A DNA stretch of 64,000 nt from Actinacidiphila bryophytorum (GCF_016916835.1 NZ_JAFFIX010000024.1:1-64000), one strand, 5' to 3'. Positions 18,012-26,245 are shown, counted from the first letter of the stretch. Numbers and translations are program-made. The notes: generated by a model from the sequence alone, not told the origin.

Positions 18012-18943
18012 CGCCACCCGCGGCCGGGCTCTTCAGACCCCGGCGGCTCGCCGCCGGGGACCGGGTCGGGGTCGTCGCACCCGCGGGGCCTGTCCCGCGG
18101 GCGATGCTGGACGCCGGGCTCGACGTGCTGCGCGACTGGGGCCTCGACCCCGTCGTCGGGCGGCACGTTGTGGACGACCACCCCTCCGGCTACCTCGCGG
18201 GCGCCGACCAGGCCAGGGCCGACGACCTGCGGGACGCCTGGTGCGACCCCGCACTTGCCGCCGTGGTGTGCGCCCGCGGCGGCTACGGCACACAGCGCAT
18301 GGCCGACCTGCTGGACTGGGACGCCATGCGGCAGGCCGCCCCCAAGGCCTTCCTCGGCTACAGCGACATCACCGTGCTGCACGAGGCCTTCGCCACCCGC
18401 CTGGGCGTCGCGACCCTGCACGGGCCCATGCCCGGCACCCCCGCCTTCCTCGCCGACACCGCAGGCCGCGACCACCTGCGCCGCACCCTCTTCGCCCCCG
18501 AGGAGGTCCAGGTCCTGCACGCACCCGCCCCCCGCGCACTGGTGCCCGGCAGTGCCGCGGGCGTCACCCTCGGCGGCTGCCTCAGCCTGCTCGCCTCCGA
18601 CATCGGTACGCCCACCGGCCGGCCGTCGGCCGCGGGCGGCATCCTGCTGCTGGAGGACACCGGCGAGGAGGCCTACCGGCTGGACCGCTTCCTCACCCAA
18701 CTCCTGCGCAGCGGCCGGCTCGACGGGGTCGCCGGCGTCGCCCTCGGCTCCTGGGAGGACTGCGGCCCGGCAGACGAAGTGCGCGCCCTCCTCCTCGACC
18801 GGCTCGCACCGCTCGGCGTGCCGGTCCTGGACGGCCTCGGCTTCGGGCACTGCCTGCCCGCGCTGACCGTTCCGCTGGGGGTGCCCGCCGTCCTCGACGC
18901 CGACGCCGGCACGCTGACCGTGCAAGTCCCCGCCCTGAGCTGA
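18008..18943 (+). CDS. S66-family LD-carboxypeptidase (LdcA-like)
   Basis: The 311-residue protein starts at a GTG that overlaps the S9 stop by 4 bp, with no ribosome site of its own, so it is translationally coupled. Family motifs are clear: ARGGYGTQRMADLLDW, FLGYSDITVLHEAF (catalytic Ser), ILLLEDTGEEAYRLDR (catalytic Glu) and DGLGFGHCLPALTVPLG (catalytic His). LD-carboxypeptidases remove the terminal D-Ala from cytoplasmic tetrapeptide muropeptides, which points the whole operon toward cell-wall peptide recycling. Some relatives (MccF) hydrolyse microcin C-like nucleotide-peptides and give immunity, so detoxification is an alternative. Confidence 0.9.
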   Translation: MTPPAAGLFRPRRLAAGDRVGVVAPAGPVPRAMLDAGLDVLRDWGLDPVVGRHVVDDHPSGYLAGADQARADDLRDAWCDPALAAVVCARGGYGTQRMADLLDWDAMRQAAPKAFLGYSDITVLHEAFATRLGVATLHGPMPGTPAFLADTAGRDHLRRTLFAPEEVQVLHAPAPRALVPGSAAGVTLGGCLSLLASDIGTPTGRPSAAGGILLLEDTGEEAYRLDRFLTQLLRSGRLDGVAGVALGSWEDCGPADEVRALLLDRLAPLGVPVLDGLGFGHCLPALTVPLGVPAVLDADAGTLTVQVPALS

Positions 18944-19000
18944 TTCTTACCGACCCCTGACGGGACGGCGGCCCGACCGCCGTTCGGGCGCCTGCCGCCG

Positions 19001-19006
19001 TACGGT
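19001..19006 (+). promoter_or_regulatory. -10 box TACGGT, leaderless promoter for the epimerase gene
   Basis: TACGGT ends 7 nt before ATG 19014, and there is no Shine-Dalgarno, so transcription probably starts at or next to the A of ATG. I see no good -35 box. Confidence 0.45.
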
Positions 19007-19013
19007 CGGCCGC

Positions 19014-20054
19014 ATGCTGATCCTCGTCACCGGCGGCGCCGGCTTCATCGGCTCCCACATCGTCACCGCCCTGCACGCCGCGGGGCACCGCGTCCGGGTC
19101 CTCGACGCACTCCTGCCCGCAGCCCACGGGACCGACCCGGCACCGCCCGCACTGCCCGACGGCGTCGAATGGCGGCACGCCGACGTCCGCGACCGGGCCG
19201 CCGTGGACGAGGCGCTGGCCGGCGTCGGCGCCGTATGCCACCAGGCCGCGATGGTCGGCCTCGGCAAGGACTTCGCCGACGCGCCGCACTACACCAGCTG
19301 CAACGTCCACGGCACCGCCGTCCTCCTCGCCGCCATGGCCGCGGCCGGCGTCCCGTCACTGCTGCTCGCCGGGTCCATGGTCGTCTACGGCGAAGGCCGC
19401 TACGACTGCGCGCGGCACGGCGTCGTACGCCCCGGGCCGCGGCTCGCGGCCGACCTCGACGCCGGCCGCTTCGAACCGCCCTGCCCCCGCTGCGGCCGCC
19501 CCCTCACCCCCGGGCTCGTCGACGAGGACGCGCCCACCGACCCGCGCAACGTCTACGCCACCACCAAGCTCGCCCAGGAGCACCTGGCCGCCGCCTGGGC
19601 GCGCGACACCGGGGGCCGCGCCATCGCCCTGCGTTACCACAACGTCTACGGCCCCGGCATGCCACGCGACACGCCCTACGCGGGCGTCGCCGCCCTCTTC
19701 CGCTCCGCCCTCGCCCGCGGCCAGGCCCCCACCGTCTACGAGGACGGCGGCCAGCGCCGGGACTTCATCCACGTCACCGACGTCGCCGCGGCCAACGTCG
19801 CCGCGCTCGACGCGCTGCCCGACATCGCGCCCGGCACGATGCGGCCCTACAACGTCGCCACCGGTGCCGCCCACACGGTGGGCGAACTCGCCACCCTCCT
19901 CGCCGCCGCCTGCGGCGGCCCCGCCCCCCGCATCACCGGCGCGTACCGGCTCGGCGACGTCCGCCACATCACCGCTTCCGCGGCGCGCATCCACACGGAT
20001 TTCCCCTGGACCCCTCTCACCCCCTTCCACACCGGCATCCCCCTCCTCCTCTAA
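19014..20054 (+). CDS. NAD-dependent epimerase/dehydratase with zinc-ribbon-like insertion
   Basis: The 346-residue extended SDR starts MLILVTGGAGFIGSH. The active site is YATTK near residue 181, with RYHNVYGPGMP and RRDFIHVTDVA downstream, all typical of nucleotide-sugar epimerases/dehydratases. Just before the active site, around residues 155-162, is an inserted CPRCGRP motif with two Cys; no second CxxC pair is visible, so full zinc-ribbon status is uncertain. The substrate should be an NDP-sugar. About 2.6 kb downstream, past a two-component system, lie GT2, DUF2064 and methyltransferase genes on the same strand, which suggests a shared glycosylation pathway. Confidence 0.85.
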   Translation: MLILVTGGAGFIGSHIVTALHAAGHRVRVLDALLPAAHGTDPAPPALPDGVEWRHADVRDRAAVDEALAGVGAVCHQAAMVGLGKDFADAPHYTSCNVHGTAVLLAAMAAAGVPSLLLAGSMVVYGEGRYDCARHGVVRPGPRLAADLDAGRFEPPCPRCGRPLTPGLVDEDAPTDPRNVYATTKLAQEHLAAAWARDTGGRAIALRYHNVYGPGMPRDTPYAGVAALFRSALARGQAPTVYEDGGQRRDFIHVTDVAAANVAALDALPDIAPGTMRPYNVATGAAHTVGELATLLAAACGGPAPRITGAYRLGDVRHITASAARIHTDFPWTPLTPFHTGIPLLL

Positions 20055-20175
20055 CCCACCCCTGCGGGGGGCCTCCCGCCACCTCCGGTGGCGGCGCATC
20101 CACCCCGCCCGCTCGTGCCGGCGCCCCCCGCCCCTGCCCCTTGCGGCGGGCGCCCGCCGTGCCCGCCGCGGGAGC

Positions 20176-20545
20176 TGGTCGCGCCGTTCCCCGCGCCCCT
20201 TCAGGTCCTGCCACCTGCGGTGAGCTTGCACCTTTCGGTGGGTGGGTGATTGGTCGCGCCGTTCCCCGCGCCCCCAGGTGGGTGCCACGTGCCGTGGCGT
20301 TGCTTTCGCTCCTCGGGCTGGGCGCGCAGTTCCGCCCCCAGAGCTTCGCCTGGGGGTACCCCCAGCGCCCGCTGAGGGGTGCCCCCTTCCCGCAGGGTGA
20401 GCGTTTTCTGGCGGCGCCGTCTGGCTGGGAGGGTGAGCGTTTTTCAGGGGCGCGGGGAACTGCGCGCCCCGTCACGACGCACCGAAAGGTGCGAGCCAAG
20501 CGCAAGTGGCAATCACAGAGGGGCGCGGAGAACGGCGCGACCAGC
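20176..20545. repeat. Nested-palindrome intergenic repeat, copy 2 (gap 20055-20674)
   Basis: The 620-bp gap separates convergent genes and carries no coding signal. The module GCGCCGTTCCCCGCGCCCC occurs at about 20181-20200 and 20256-20274, a variant GCGCGCAGTTCCGCCCCC at 20322-20339, and inverted copies at 20435-20470 (GCGTTTTTCAGGGGCGCGGG, then GAACTGCGCGCC) and 20519-20545. An outer pair GCACCTTTCGGTG (20228-20240) and CACCGAAAGGTGC (20480-20492) is a perfect 13-bp inverted repeat enclosing the inner copies. Further GC-rich dyads run to 20674. A long folded RNA or bidirectional terminator is possible. Confidence 0.65.
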
Positions 20546-20674
20546 CCACGCGGCGGGAGAGGCGATCGCCCACCGCAAGGGGCAGGACCTCACGTGGCGC
20601 CGGGGCGGCAAGCCCACCGCAGGTGGGGAGTGGCCGGGGGCCGAGGAGGCCGGGCCGGGGGCGGGAGCGGCCCC

Positions 20675-21808
20675 CTAAAGCCCCCCAGGCAAGGGAGTGG
20701 CCGGGGGGAGGACGACCTCGAAGCGGCAGCCGCCGGGGACGTTGCGAACGTCCGCCCGGCCGTGGTGCGCCTCGACGATGCCGCGGACGATCGCAAGCCC
20801 GAGCCCCGCCCCGGCCGGCGGCGTCCGCGCCCCGCTTCCCCGCCACCCCGTGTCGAAGACACGGGGAAGATCCGCCGCCGGAATCCCCCCGCACCCGTCG
20901 GTGACGGACACCACGACCGCCCCCGACGCGGTGTCCCGCAGCGCGGACACCGCGACCGTGCCGTCCGCCGGCGTCCGGTGAATCGCGTTGGTCAGCAGAT
21001 TCGCCAGCACCCGCGTCATCTCCCGCCCGTCGACCTCGACGGGTATCCGCTCGACCCGTTCGCCGACCAGCCGCACCCCGTGCTCGGCGGCGAGCGGATC
21101 CGCCCCGGCTATCGCGTCGCCGACCAGGTCGTACACCGACATCCTGGACGGGCTGAGTGGCAGCACCCCCGCCTGGATGCGGGACAGTTCGAAGAGGTCG
21201 CCGACCATCCCGCTGAGCCGGTCGACCTCGGCGCGGATCTGCCGGTGGTAGCGGCCGGGGTCCTCCGCTATGCCGTCCTCCAGCGCCTCGGTCATGGCGC
21301 GCAGACCGGCCAGCGGGGTGCGCAGGTCGTGGGAGATCCAGGCGACCAGTTCGCGCCGGGATGTCTCAAGCGCCCGCTCCCGCTCCCTGGAGGCCTCCAA
21401 CTTCGCACTGGTGGCGGCCAGTTCCCGTCCCAGCTCGGCCAGTTCGGCCGTCGGGGCGCCGGCGGGCGCGGCGAAGGCGTCACCGTCGCCGAACGCGCGG
21501 GCCGCGGCGGTGAGCGCCCGGCTGCCGGCGACCACGGTGCGGCCGAGCAGCAGCGCCACCCCGAGGGAGACGGCCGCCGCTATCGCGCACACGGTGGTGA
21601 CGACGCCAAGGTCGTGTTCCGACAGGAACATCGCCCAGGCCACGGACAGTGTCCCGGCGAGCATCGCGCACACGGCGACGGCGACGACCACGGCGAGGGA
21701 GAGCGCGAGCGAGCGGTTGCGCAGCAGACGCAGGGCGGCGGCGCCGAGCAGTCCGACGACGGCCGCACCGGCCGCGGCATACGCGGCGATGACCAGCAGG
21801 TCACTCAT
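20675..21808 (-). CDS. Membrane sensor histidine kinase
   Basis: The 377-residue protein starts at ATG 21806-21808, with GGAGGGAGG upstream, overlapping the response-regulator stop by 8 bp. Three to four hydrophobic segments occupy residues 3-110 (LLVIAAYAAAGAAVVGLLGAAAL, LALSLAVVVAVAVCAMLAG, VCAIAAAVSLGVALLLG), with almost no extracytoplasmic domain. A HAMP-like linker, the dimerisation/phosphoacceptor box ELVAWISHDLRTPLAGL, and HATPase_c motifs (LLTNAIHRTP, DGCGGIP, GAGLGLAIVRGIVEAHHG) follow. The lack of an external domain suggests it senses within or near the membrane. It works with the adjacent OmpR-type regulator. Confidence 0.92.
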   Translation of the reverse strand: MSDLLVIAAYAAAGAAVVGLLGAAALRLLRNRSLALSLAVVVAVAVCAMLAGTLSVAWAMFLSEHDLGVVTTVCAIAAAVSLGVALLLGRTVVAGSRALTAAARAFGDGDAFAAPAGAPTAELAELGRELAATSAKLEASRERERALETSRRELVAWISHDLRTPLAGLRAMTEALEDGIAEDPGRYHRQIRAEVDRLSGMVGDLFELSRIQAGVLPLSPSRMSVYDLVGDAIAGADPLAAEHGVRLVGERVERIPVEVDGREMTRVLANLLTNAIHRTPADGTVAVSALRDTASGAVVVSVTDGCGGIPAADLPRVFDTGWRGSGARTPPAGAGLGLAIVRGIVEAHHGRADVRNVPGGCRFEVVLPPATPLPGGL

Positions 21809-22535
21809 CGGCCGCACCTCCCTCCGGCGCCGGGTCGAAGCGGTAACCGACACCCCACACCGTGCTGATCAGCCGGGGCCTTGCCGGGTCGTCCTCGATC
21901 TTCTCGCGCAGCCGCCGCACGTGGACGGTCACCGTCGACAGGTCGCCGAACTCCCAGCCCCACACCCGCCGCATCAGCTCCTCGCGGCCCAGCACCCGCC
22001 CGGGATGGCGCAGGAAGAAGGCCAGCAGGTCGAACTCGCGGATCGTCAGCGGCACTTCCGTCCCGTCCCGCAGCGCCCTGCGGGCGGCAGGGTCGAGGGC
22101 GAGCGTGCCCGACCGCAGCCACGGCCCGGGCGCGGGCGCGGCGCCGGCGCGGCGCAGCACCGACTCGACCCGCAGCACCAGCTCGCGCGGCGAGAACGGC
22201 TTGGTCACGTAGTCGTCCGCGCCGACCTCCAGGCCGAGGATGCGGTCGTCCTCGTCACCGCGTGCGGTGAGCATCACCACGGGAAGCGGGCCGTCCTCCC
22301 GTATCGCGCGGCACACCTCCAGCCCGTCCATGCCCGGCAGCATCAGGTCGAGGACGACCAGATCGGGGCGTGCGGCGGCCGCGCGGGCGACGGCGGTCGG
22401 GCCGTCGGCGGCCCGGTCGACGGCGAAGCCTGCCCGGTCGAGGTAGCCCGCCACGACCTCGGCGACGGTCGGATCGTCGTCCACGACGAGGATCCGCCGG
22501 CGCGGCGGCGGTACGGAAACGGATGCGGTGCTCAT
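21801..22535 (-). CDS. OmpR/PhoB-type response regulator
   Basis: The 244-residue protein starts at ATG 22533-22535. The receiver domain has RRILVVDDDPTVAEVVAGYL (acidic pocket), the phosphoacceptor Asp in DLVVLDLMLPGMDGLEV, and the conserved Lys in GADDYVTKPFSPREL. The C-terminal winged helix (LTIREFDLLAFFLRHPGRVLGREELMRRVWG, then VHVRRLREKIEDDP) is standard. It is the first gene of the pair with the sensor kinase and is divergent from the GT2 gene, with a 124-bp gap, so direct control of the sugar cluster is a reasonable inference. Confidence 0.93.
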   Translation of the reverse strand: MSTASVSVPPPRRRILVVDDDPTVAEVVAGYLDRAGFAVDRAADGPTAVARAAAARPDLVVLDLMLPGMDGLEVCRAIREDGPLPVVMLTARGDEDDRILGLEVGADDYVTKPFSPRELVLRVESVLRRAGAAPAPGPWLRSGTLALDPAARRALRDGTEVPLTIREFDLLAFFLRHPGRVLGREELMRRVWGWEFGDLSTVTVHVRRLREKIEDDPARPRLISTVWGVGYRFDPAPEGGAADE

Positions 22536-22646
22536 GGAAGAGAGTCTGGCACCCACCACTGACAGTGACCATGGACCGGCGGCCCGCAGCGGCCGCCGTC
22601 CCTGTTTCGTAAGGTTCCGCCGCCTTCTCAGCCGCTCCTGGATTCG

Positions 22647-22652
22647 TAGGGT
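22647..22652 (+). promoter_or_regulatory. -10 box TAGGGT, leaderless promoter for the GT2 gene
   Basis: TAGGGT ends 7 nt before GTG 22660. No Shine-Dalgarno is visible, which supports a leaderless GTG start rather than the ATG at 22666. Confidence 0.4.
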
Positions 22653-22659
22653 GAGGCGG

Positions 22660-23451
22660 GTGACCATGACACCCCCCGCTGTCGCCGATGTCGTCCTGCC
22701 CTGCCTCGACGAGGCCGCGGCACTCCCCGGCGTGCTGGCACGCATCCCGCCGGGGTGGCGTGCGGTGGTGGTGGACAACGGCTCGACGGACGGTTCCGCG
22801 CGGATCGCCGCCGGCCTCGGCGCGCATGTCGTCCACGAGCCGCGGCGGGGCTTCGGGGCCGCTTGTCACGCAGGGTTGCTGGCCGCGACCGCGGACCTGG
22901 TCTGCTTCTGCGACTGCGACGGCTCCCTCGACCCCGCGCTGCTGCCGTCGCTCGCGGCGCCGGTGCTCGCGGGGGACGCCGACCTGGTGCTGGGCCGCCG
23001 CAGACCCACCGCCCGTGGCGCCTGGCCGCTGCACGCCCGGCTCGCCAACCTCGAACTGGCCCGCCGCATCCGCCGCCGCACCGGCCTCCCCCTGCACGAC
23101 CTCGGCCCCCTGCGTGCCGCCCGCCGCACCGCCCTGCTGTCCCTGGCCCTCACCGACCGCCGCTCCGGCTACCCCCTGGAGATGGTCGTCCGCGCCGCTG
23201 ACGCCGGCTGGCGGGTCCAGGAGACCGACGTCCCCTACGCCCCCCGCCTGGGCCGCTCCAAGGTCACCGGCACCTGGCGCGGCACCTGGCAGGCAGTCCG
23301 CGACATGTCCCCCCTCCTCACCCCCCGCCCCGCCGGGCCGCAGGCGCCCATGGACCCGCCCGAATCCCCGCCCCCGGCGTCCGACCGGGCCCGTACGGCC
23401 CCGCGGCAAGGGGCACCCCTTGCCGGTACACGCGGGGAGGGGGCGCGATGA
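22660..23451 (+). CDS. GT2-family glycosyltransferase (dolichol-phosphate mannosyltransferase-like)
   Basis: The 263-residue protein has a GT-A fold: DVVLPCLDEAAALPGVLARI, VVVDNGSTDGSA, the metal-binding segment LVCFCDCDGSLDP, and an acceptor-side region GYPLEMVVRAADAGWRVQETDVPY. It lacks membrane segments, so it should be cytoplasmic or peripheral, using an NDP-sugar and probably a polyprenyl-phosphate acceptor. A Pro-rich 45-residue C-terminal tail is probably disordered. It shares ATGA with the DUF2064 gene. The GTG at 22660 is chosen because a -10 box lies 7 nt upstream; ATG 22666 is the alternative. Confidence 0.87.
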   Translation: MTMTPPAVADVVLPCLDEAAALPGVLARIPPGWRAVVVDNGSTDGSARIAAGLGAHVVHEPRRGFGAACHAGLLAATADLVCFCDCDGSLDPALLPSLAAPVLAGDADLVLGRRRPTARGAWPLHARLANLELARRIRRRTGLPLHDLGPLRAARRTALLSLALTDRRSGYPLEMVVRAADAGWRVQETDVPYAPRLGRSKVTGTWRGTWQAVRDMSPLLTPRPAGPQAPMDPPESPPPASDRARTAPRQGAPLAGTRGEGAR

Positions 23452-24119
23452 GCGGGGGAACGGTGTTGCTCGTCGTCGCCAAGGCGCCGGTCGCCGGGCG
23501 GGTGAAGACGCGGCTGACGCCGCTTTTCTCGGCGGAGCAGGCGGCCGCGCTGGCCGAGGCGGCGCTGGGGGACACGCTGGCGGCGGGGCTCGCGGTCGGC
23601 GCTGGGCGCCGCGTGGTCGTGCTGGACGGGGCGCCGGGGGCGTGGCTTCCGCCGGGCTACGAGGTCGTGCCGCAGGTCGCGGGCGGTCTCGACGTGCGGC
23701 TCGCCGCGGCCTTCGAGGGGTGCGCGGGTCCTGCGCTGCTGGTGGGCATGGACACCCCGCAGGTGACCGCAGAGCTGCTGGCGGCCCCGTTCGGCCCGGG
23801 TGGCTGGGACGGCTGCGACGCGTGGTTCGGCCCGGCCGCGGACGGCGGCTTCTGGGCGCTGGGCCTGGCCGACCCGGCCCACGCGGGGCTGCTGCGGGGC
23901 GTGCCCATGTGCACGGACCGCACGGGCGCCGTTCAGCGCGCGCGGCTGGCCGAAGCGGGCCTTCGGGTGCGCGACCTGCCCGTGCTGCGGGACGTGGACA
24001 CACCCGCGGACGCCGCGGAGGTCGCCGGTCTGGCCCCGCACACCCGTTTCGCCCGCGCCTTCCGCACGTTGCGGGCGCCCGTCCCGGCGCCCACCGCCCT
24101 CGCCGTGGAGGCCAGGTGA
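23448..24119 (+). CDS. DUF2064 / TIGR04282-family glycosyltransferase-like protein
   Basis: The 223-residue protein starts at an ATG overlapping the GT2 stop, with GGGGAGGGGG upstream. The motifs LLVVAKAPVAGRVKTRLTPLFS, LLVGMDTPQVTAELL, FGPAADGGFWALGL and VRDLPVLRDVDTPADAAEVAG are the hallmark of DUF2064 proteins. The fold is nucleotidyltransferase/GT-A-like, and the first motif resembles the NTP-binding loop of sugar nucleotidyltransferases. In other actinobacteria these proteins accompany GT2 and methyltransferase genes as here. It may make or use an activated sugar; the actual reaction is unknown. Confidence 0.85.
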   Translation: MSGGTVLLVVAKAPVAGRVKTRLTPLFSAEQAAALAEAALGDTLAAGLAVGAGRRVVVLDGAPGAWLPPGYEVVPQVAGGLDVRLAAAFEGCAGPALLVGMDTPQVTAELLAAPFGPGGWDGCDAWFGPAADGGFWALGLADPAHAGLLRGVPMCTDRTGAVQRARLAEAGLRVRDLPVLRDVDTPADAAEVAGLAPHTRFARAFRTLRAPVPAPTALAVEAR

Positions 24120-24850
24120 CCGCGGTGACGGCTGCCCTCGCAGCGGAAACCGGGTGGAGCGCCGACCCGTACGCCTGGGCAATCGCCCGCGGTAGCGGAC
24201 CGCTGTTCCTGCGCCGCACGGACGGCTGGCTGCTGCCGCTCGACGTGGAGCGCTGGTGCGCGCCACCGGACGCGGCGGACCGCACGCTGCTGCACCGCTG
24301 CCGCGGTCCCGTCCTGGACATCGGGTGCGGCCCCGGGCGGCTGGTGGCGGAACTGGCCGCGGACGGCGTGCCGGTGCTGGGGCTCGACGTGAGTCCTGCC
24401 GCCGTCGCCCACACCCAGCGTTCCGGCGGCCCCGTGCTGTGCCGGTCCGTGTTCGAGCCGCTGCCCGCGGAGGGCAGGTGGGGGACGGCCCTGCTGGCCG
24501 ACGGCAACATCGGCATCGGCGGCGACCCGTGCGCCCTTCTGCACCGGGTCCGCCGGCTCGTGGCACCGGGTGGCCGGCTGCTCGCAGAGGCGGCGCCTTA
24601 CGACGTGGACGAGCGGCTGACCGTACGGGTGGAGGACGCGCACGGGCGCCGCGGCGGTGACTTCCCGTGGGCCAGGCTCGGGGCGGGTGCGCTGGCCGCC
24701 GCGGCGGCCGCGACGGGGTGGGTGGTCGAGGAGGAGTGGTCGGCCGCCGGGCGGCGCTTCCTCGCACTGGGGAGCGCCGCCGCGGGCCGGGTCAGCGGCC
24801 GGCAGCTGCTGCCGTCCCCTGCCACGTACGGTCGAGGAAGTCAGCGATGA
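24116..24850 (+). CDS. Class I SAM-dependent methyltransferase of the GT2/DUF2064 cluster
   Basis: The 244-residue protein starts at a GTG overlapping the DUF2064 stop by 4 bp, with GGAGG upstream. VLDIGCGPGRLVAELAADGVPVLGLDVSPAAVAHTQ is a clear SAM-binding region. The N-terminus (DPYAWAIARGSGPLFLRRTDGWLLPLDVERWC) is typical of the methyltransferases that accompany GT2/DUF2064 pairs. Translational coupling in the trio indicates a shared pathway, perhaps methylation of a sugar or sugar-lipid. Its last 59 bp overlap, tail to tail, the hydrolase gene on the other strand. Confidence 0.85.
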   Translation: MTAVTAALAAETGWSADPYAWAIARGSGPLFLRRTDGWLLPLDVERWCAPPDAADRTLLHRCRGPVLDIGCGPGRLVAELAADGVPVLGLDVSPAAVAHTQRSGGPVLCRSVFEPLPAEGRWGTALLADGNIGIGGDPCALLHRVRRLVAPGGRLLAEAAPYDVDERLTVRVEDAHGRRGGDFPWARLGAGALAAAAAATGWVVEEEWSAAGRRFLALGSAAAGRVSGRQLLPSPATYGRGSQR

Positions 24851-25691
24851 GCGGCGCGATCTCGCCGACCTTCTCCTCCAGTGCGAAGTGCCCGGTGTCG
24901 AAGAGGTGGAGTTCGGTGCCGGGCACGTCGCGGGCGTAGGCCCTGGCGCCGGCCTCGGTGAAGAACGCGTCCCCGGTGCCCCACACCACGAGCAGCGGCG
25001 GCCGGTGCTGCCGCAGCCACTCCTGCCACTGCGGGTAGAGCGCCACATTGCTCCGGTAGTCGAAGAGCAGGTCGAGCTGGATGCCGTGCCGCCCCGGCAG
25101 GTCGAGGAAGTGCTGGTCGAGCGTCCAGCCTTCGGGTGCGACGGCGGCCGGGTCCGCGGTGCCGCCCTCGTACTGTCCGCGGGTCGTCTCCAGGGTCAGC
25201 AGTGCGCCCACCCGCTTCCGTGACGTCTCGTCCTCGGGGTTCTCTGCGACCAGGCCGCGGGCCATCTCACTCAGCCCCTCCTCGTAGGCGTTGCCGTTCT
25301 GCACGACCAGGCCCGCGATCCACTCCGGGTGCCTGGTGGCCAGCCGGAAGCCGACGGGTGCGCCGAAGTCGAAGGCGTAGAGCGTGAAGCGGTCCAGTCC
25401 GAGCACCCGGCAGAAGCCCTCGACGGTGCCGGCGAGCCGGTCGAAGGTCCAGCCGTCGTCGGCGGGCAGCTCGCTGTGCCCGAAACCGGGGTAGTCGGGT
25501 GCGACGACCCGGTAGTGGCCGCCGAGCGCGTCGATGAGCCGGCGGTATTGGTGGGAGGCCGACGGGAAGCCGTGCAGCAGGAGCAGGACGGGCGCGTCCG
25601 CCCTGTCGGGACCCGCCTCGCGGTAGAAGATCCGCAGCCCGTCGACCTCGACGAAACGGTGTGCCACTCGCGGCAGTTGCAGTGCGGGCAT
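24792..25691 (-). CDS. Alpha/beta hydrolase, epoxide hydrolase/haloalkane dehalogenase-like
   Basis: The 299-residue protein has LLLLHGFPSASHQYRRLID (oxyanion HGFP), DYPGFGHSELP, and a nucleophile elbow YAFDFGAPVGFRLA with Asp instead of Ser. An Asp nucleophile marks epoxide hydrolases and dehalogenases rather than esterases. The acid and base are expected near VVWGTGDAFFTEAG and DTGHFALEE (His). A cap domain lies between residues 140 and 210. It is cytoplasmic with no signal peptide. It is convergent with the methyltransferase gene. The natural substrate cannot be told; detoxification of epoxides or organohalides is typical of the family. Confidence 0.88.
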   Translation of the reverse strand: MPALQLPRVAHRFVEVDGLRIFYREAGPDRADAPVLLLLHGFPSASHQYRRLIDALGGHYRVVAPDYPGFGHSELPADDGWTFDRLAGTVEGFCRVLGLDRFTLYAFDFGAPVGFRLATRHPEWIAGLVVQNGNAYEEGLSEMARGLVAENPEDETSRKRVGALLTLETTRGQYEGGTADPAAVAPEGWTLDQHFLDLPGRHGIQLDLLFDYRSNVALYPQWQEWLRQHRPPLLVVWGTGDAFFTEAGARAYARDVPGTELHLFDTGHFALEEKVGEIAPLIADFLDRTWQGTAAAAGR

Positions 25692-25802
25692 GATCGCGTA
25701 CGCCTCCCGGGTGCAGAGCGCGGCTCGTTGCCGCCACTACCGAGACTAACGGATAGATGGCTGTCTTTCCATGAGAAATCGAGGGCCGGTGCGCCGCCCC
25801 GG

Positions 25803-26245
25803 GTGCCCCGGGGCGCTTTCCGTCGCTGCCCGCGCGAGGCGCTGCGGGCCGTCGTGCCCGCCCTGGCGGAGACCGCCCTCGCCCATCTGGCGTACGTGCT
25901 CGCCTCGGGCGGCGGAGTGCTGGGGTACCTTCCCGGCTACCAGCACGAGGAGGGCTACGAGCTGGGCGGCGTATGCCGCTTCGCCCAGTTGCTGCTGGTG
26001 CTGCCGACGATGCGGCGGAGCCTGTCGCAGCCGCCCTGATCCTTGCGACGGCGGTGTACGTACTGCTGCGCGGCGACCCGCGCTGCCCGTGGGGCGTCCG
26101 CGGCGCCACCCTCCAGGAGGTCGCTCACGGGGCCGCGGCGACGTGTGTGATCTGCGGTGCGGGGCTCCGCCGCCGCGCCGGCAACGGCCCGCGGAAAAGC
26201 CGCGGTAGCACCGTTGACACCCCCGCGGCGGCCGTGTCGTACTAA
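25803..26245 (+). pseudogene. Possible frameshifted small gene or gene remnant
   Basis: Codon use with G/C at third positions is strong in one frame from about 25803 to 26039 (ending LLLVLPTMRRSLSQPP, stop TGA) and then continues in another frame from about 26030 to 26245 (LILATAVYVLLRGDPRCPWGVRGATLQEV, then VICGAG). The switch without a gap suggests either a frameshifted remnant or two overlapping short genes. I do not recognise a family. No good Shine-Dalgarno precedes the GTG at 25803. A sequencing indel would produce the same picture. Confidence 0.35.
26214..26219 (+). promoter_or_regulatory. Consensus -35 box upstream of the M14 carboxypeptidase gene
   Basis: TTGACA is a perfect -35 hexamer. 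The best -10 candidates, around TACTAA (26240-26245), sit at a long spacing of 20 nt, so the promoter is tentative. The leader would be about 60 nt. Confidence 0.3.

Noticed and set aside
20055..20674. Possible small genes in the repeat-rich gap
   Set aside because: Several open frames exist but all run through palindromic repeat modules and lack ribosome sites and family motifs.
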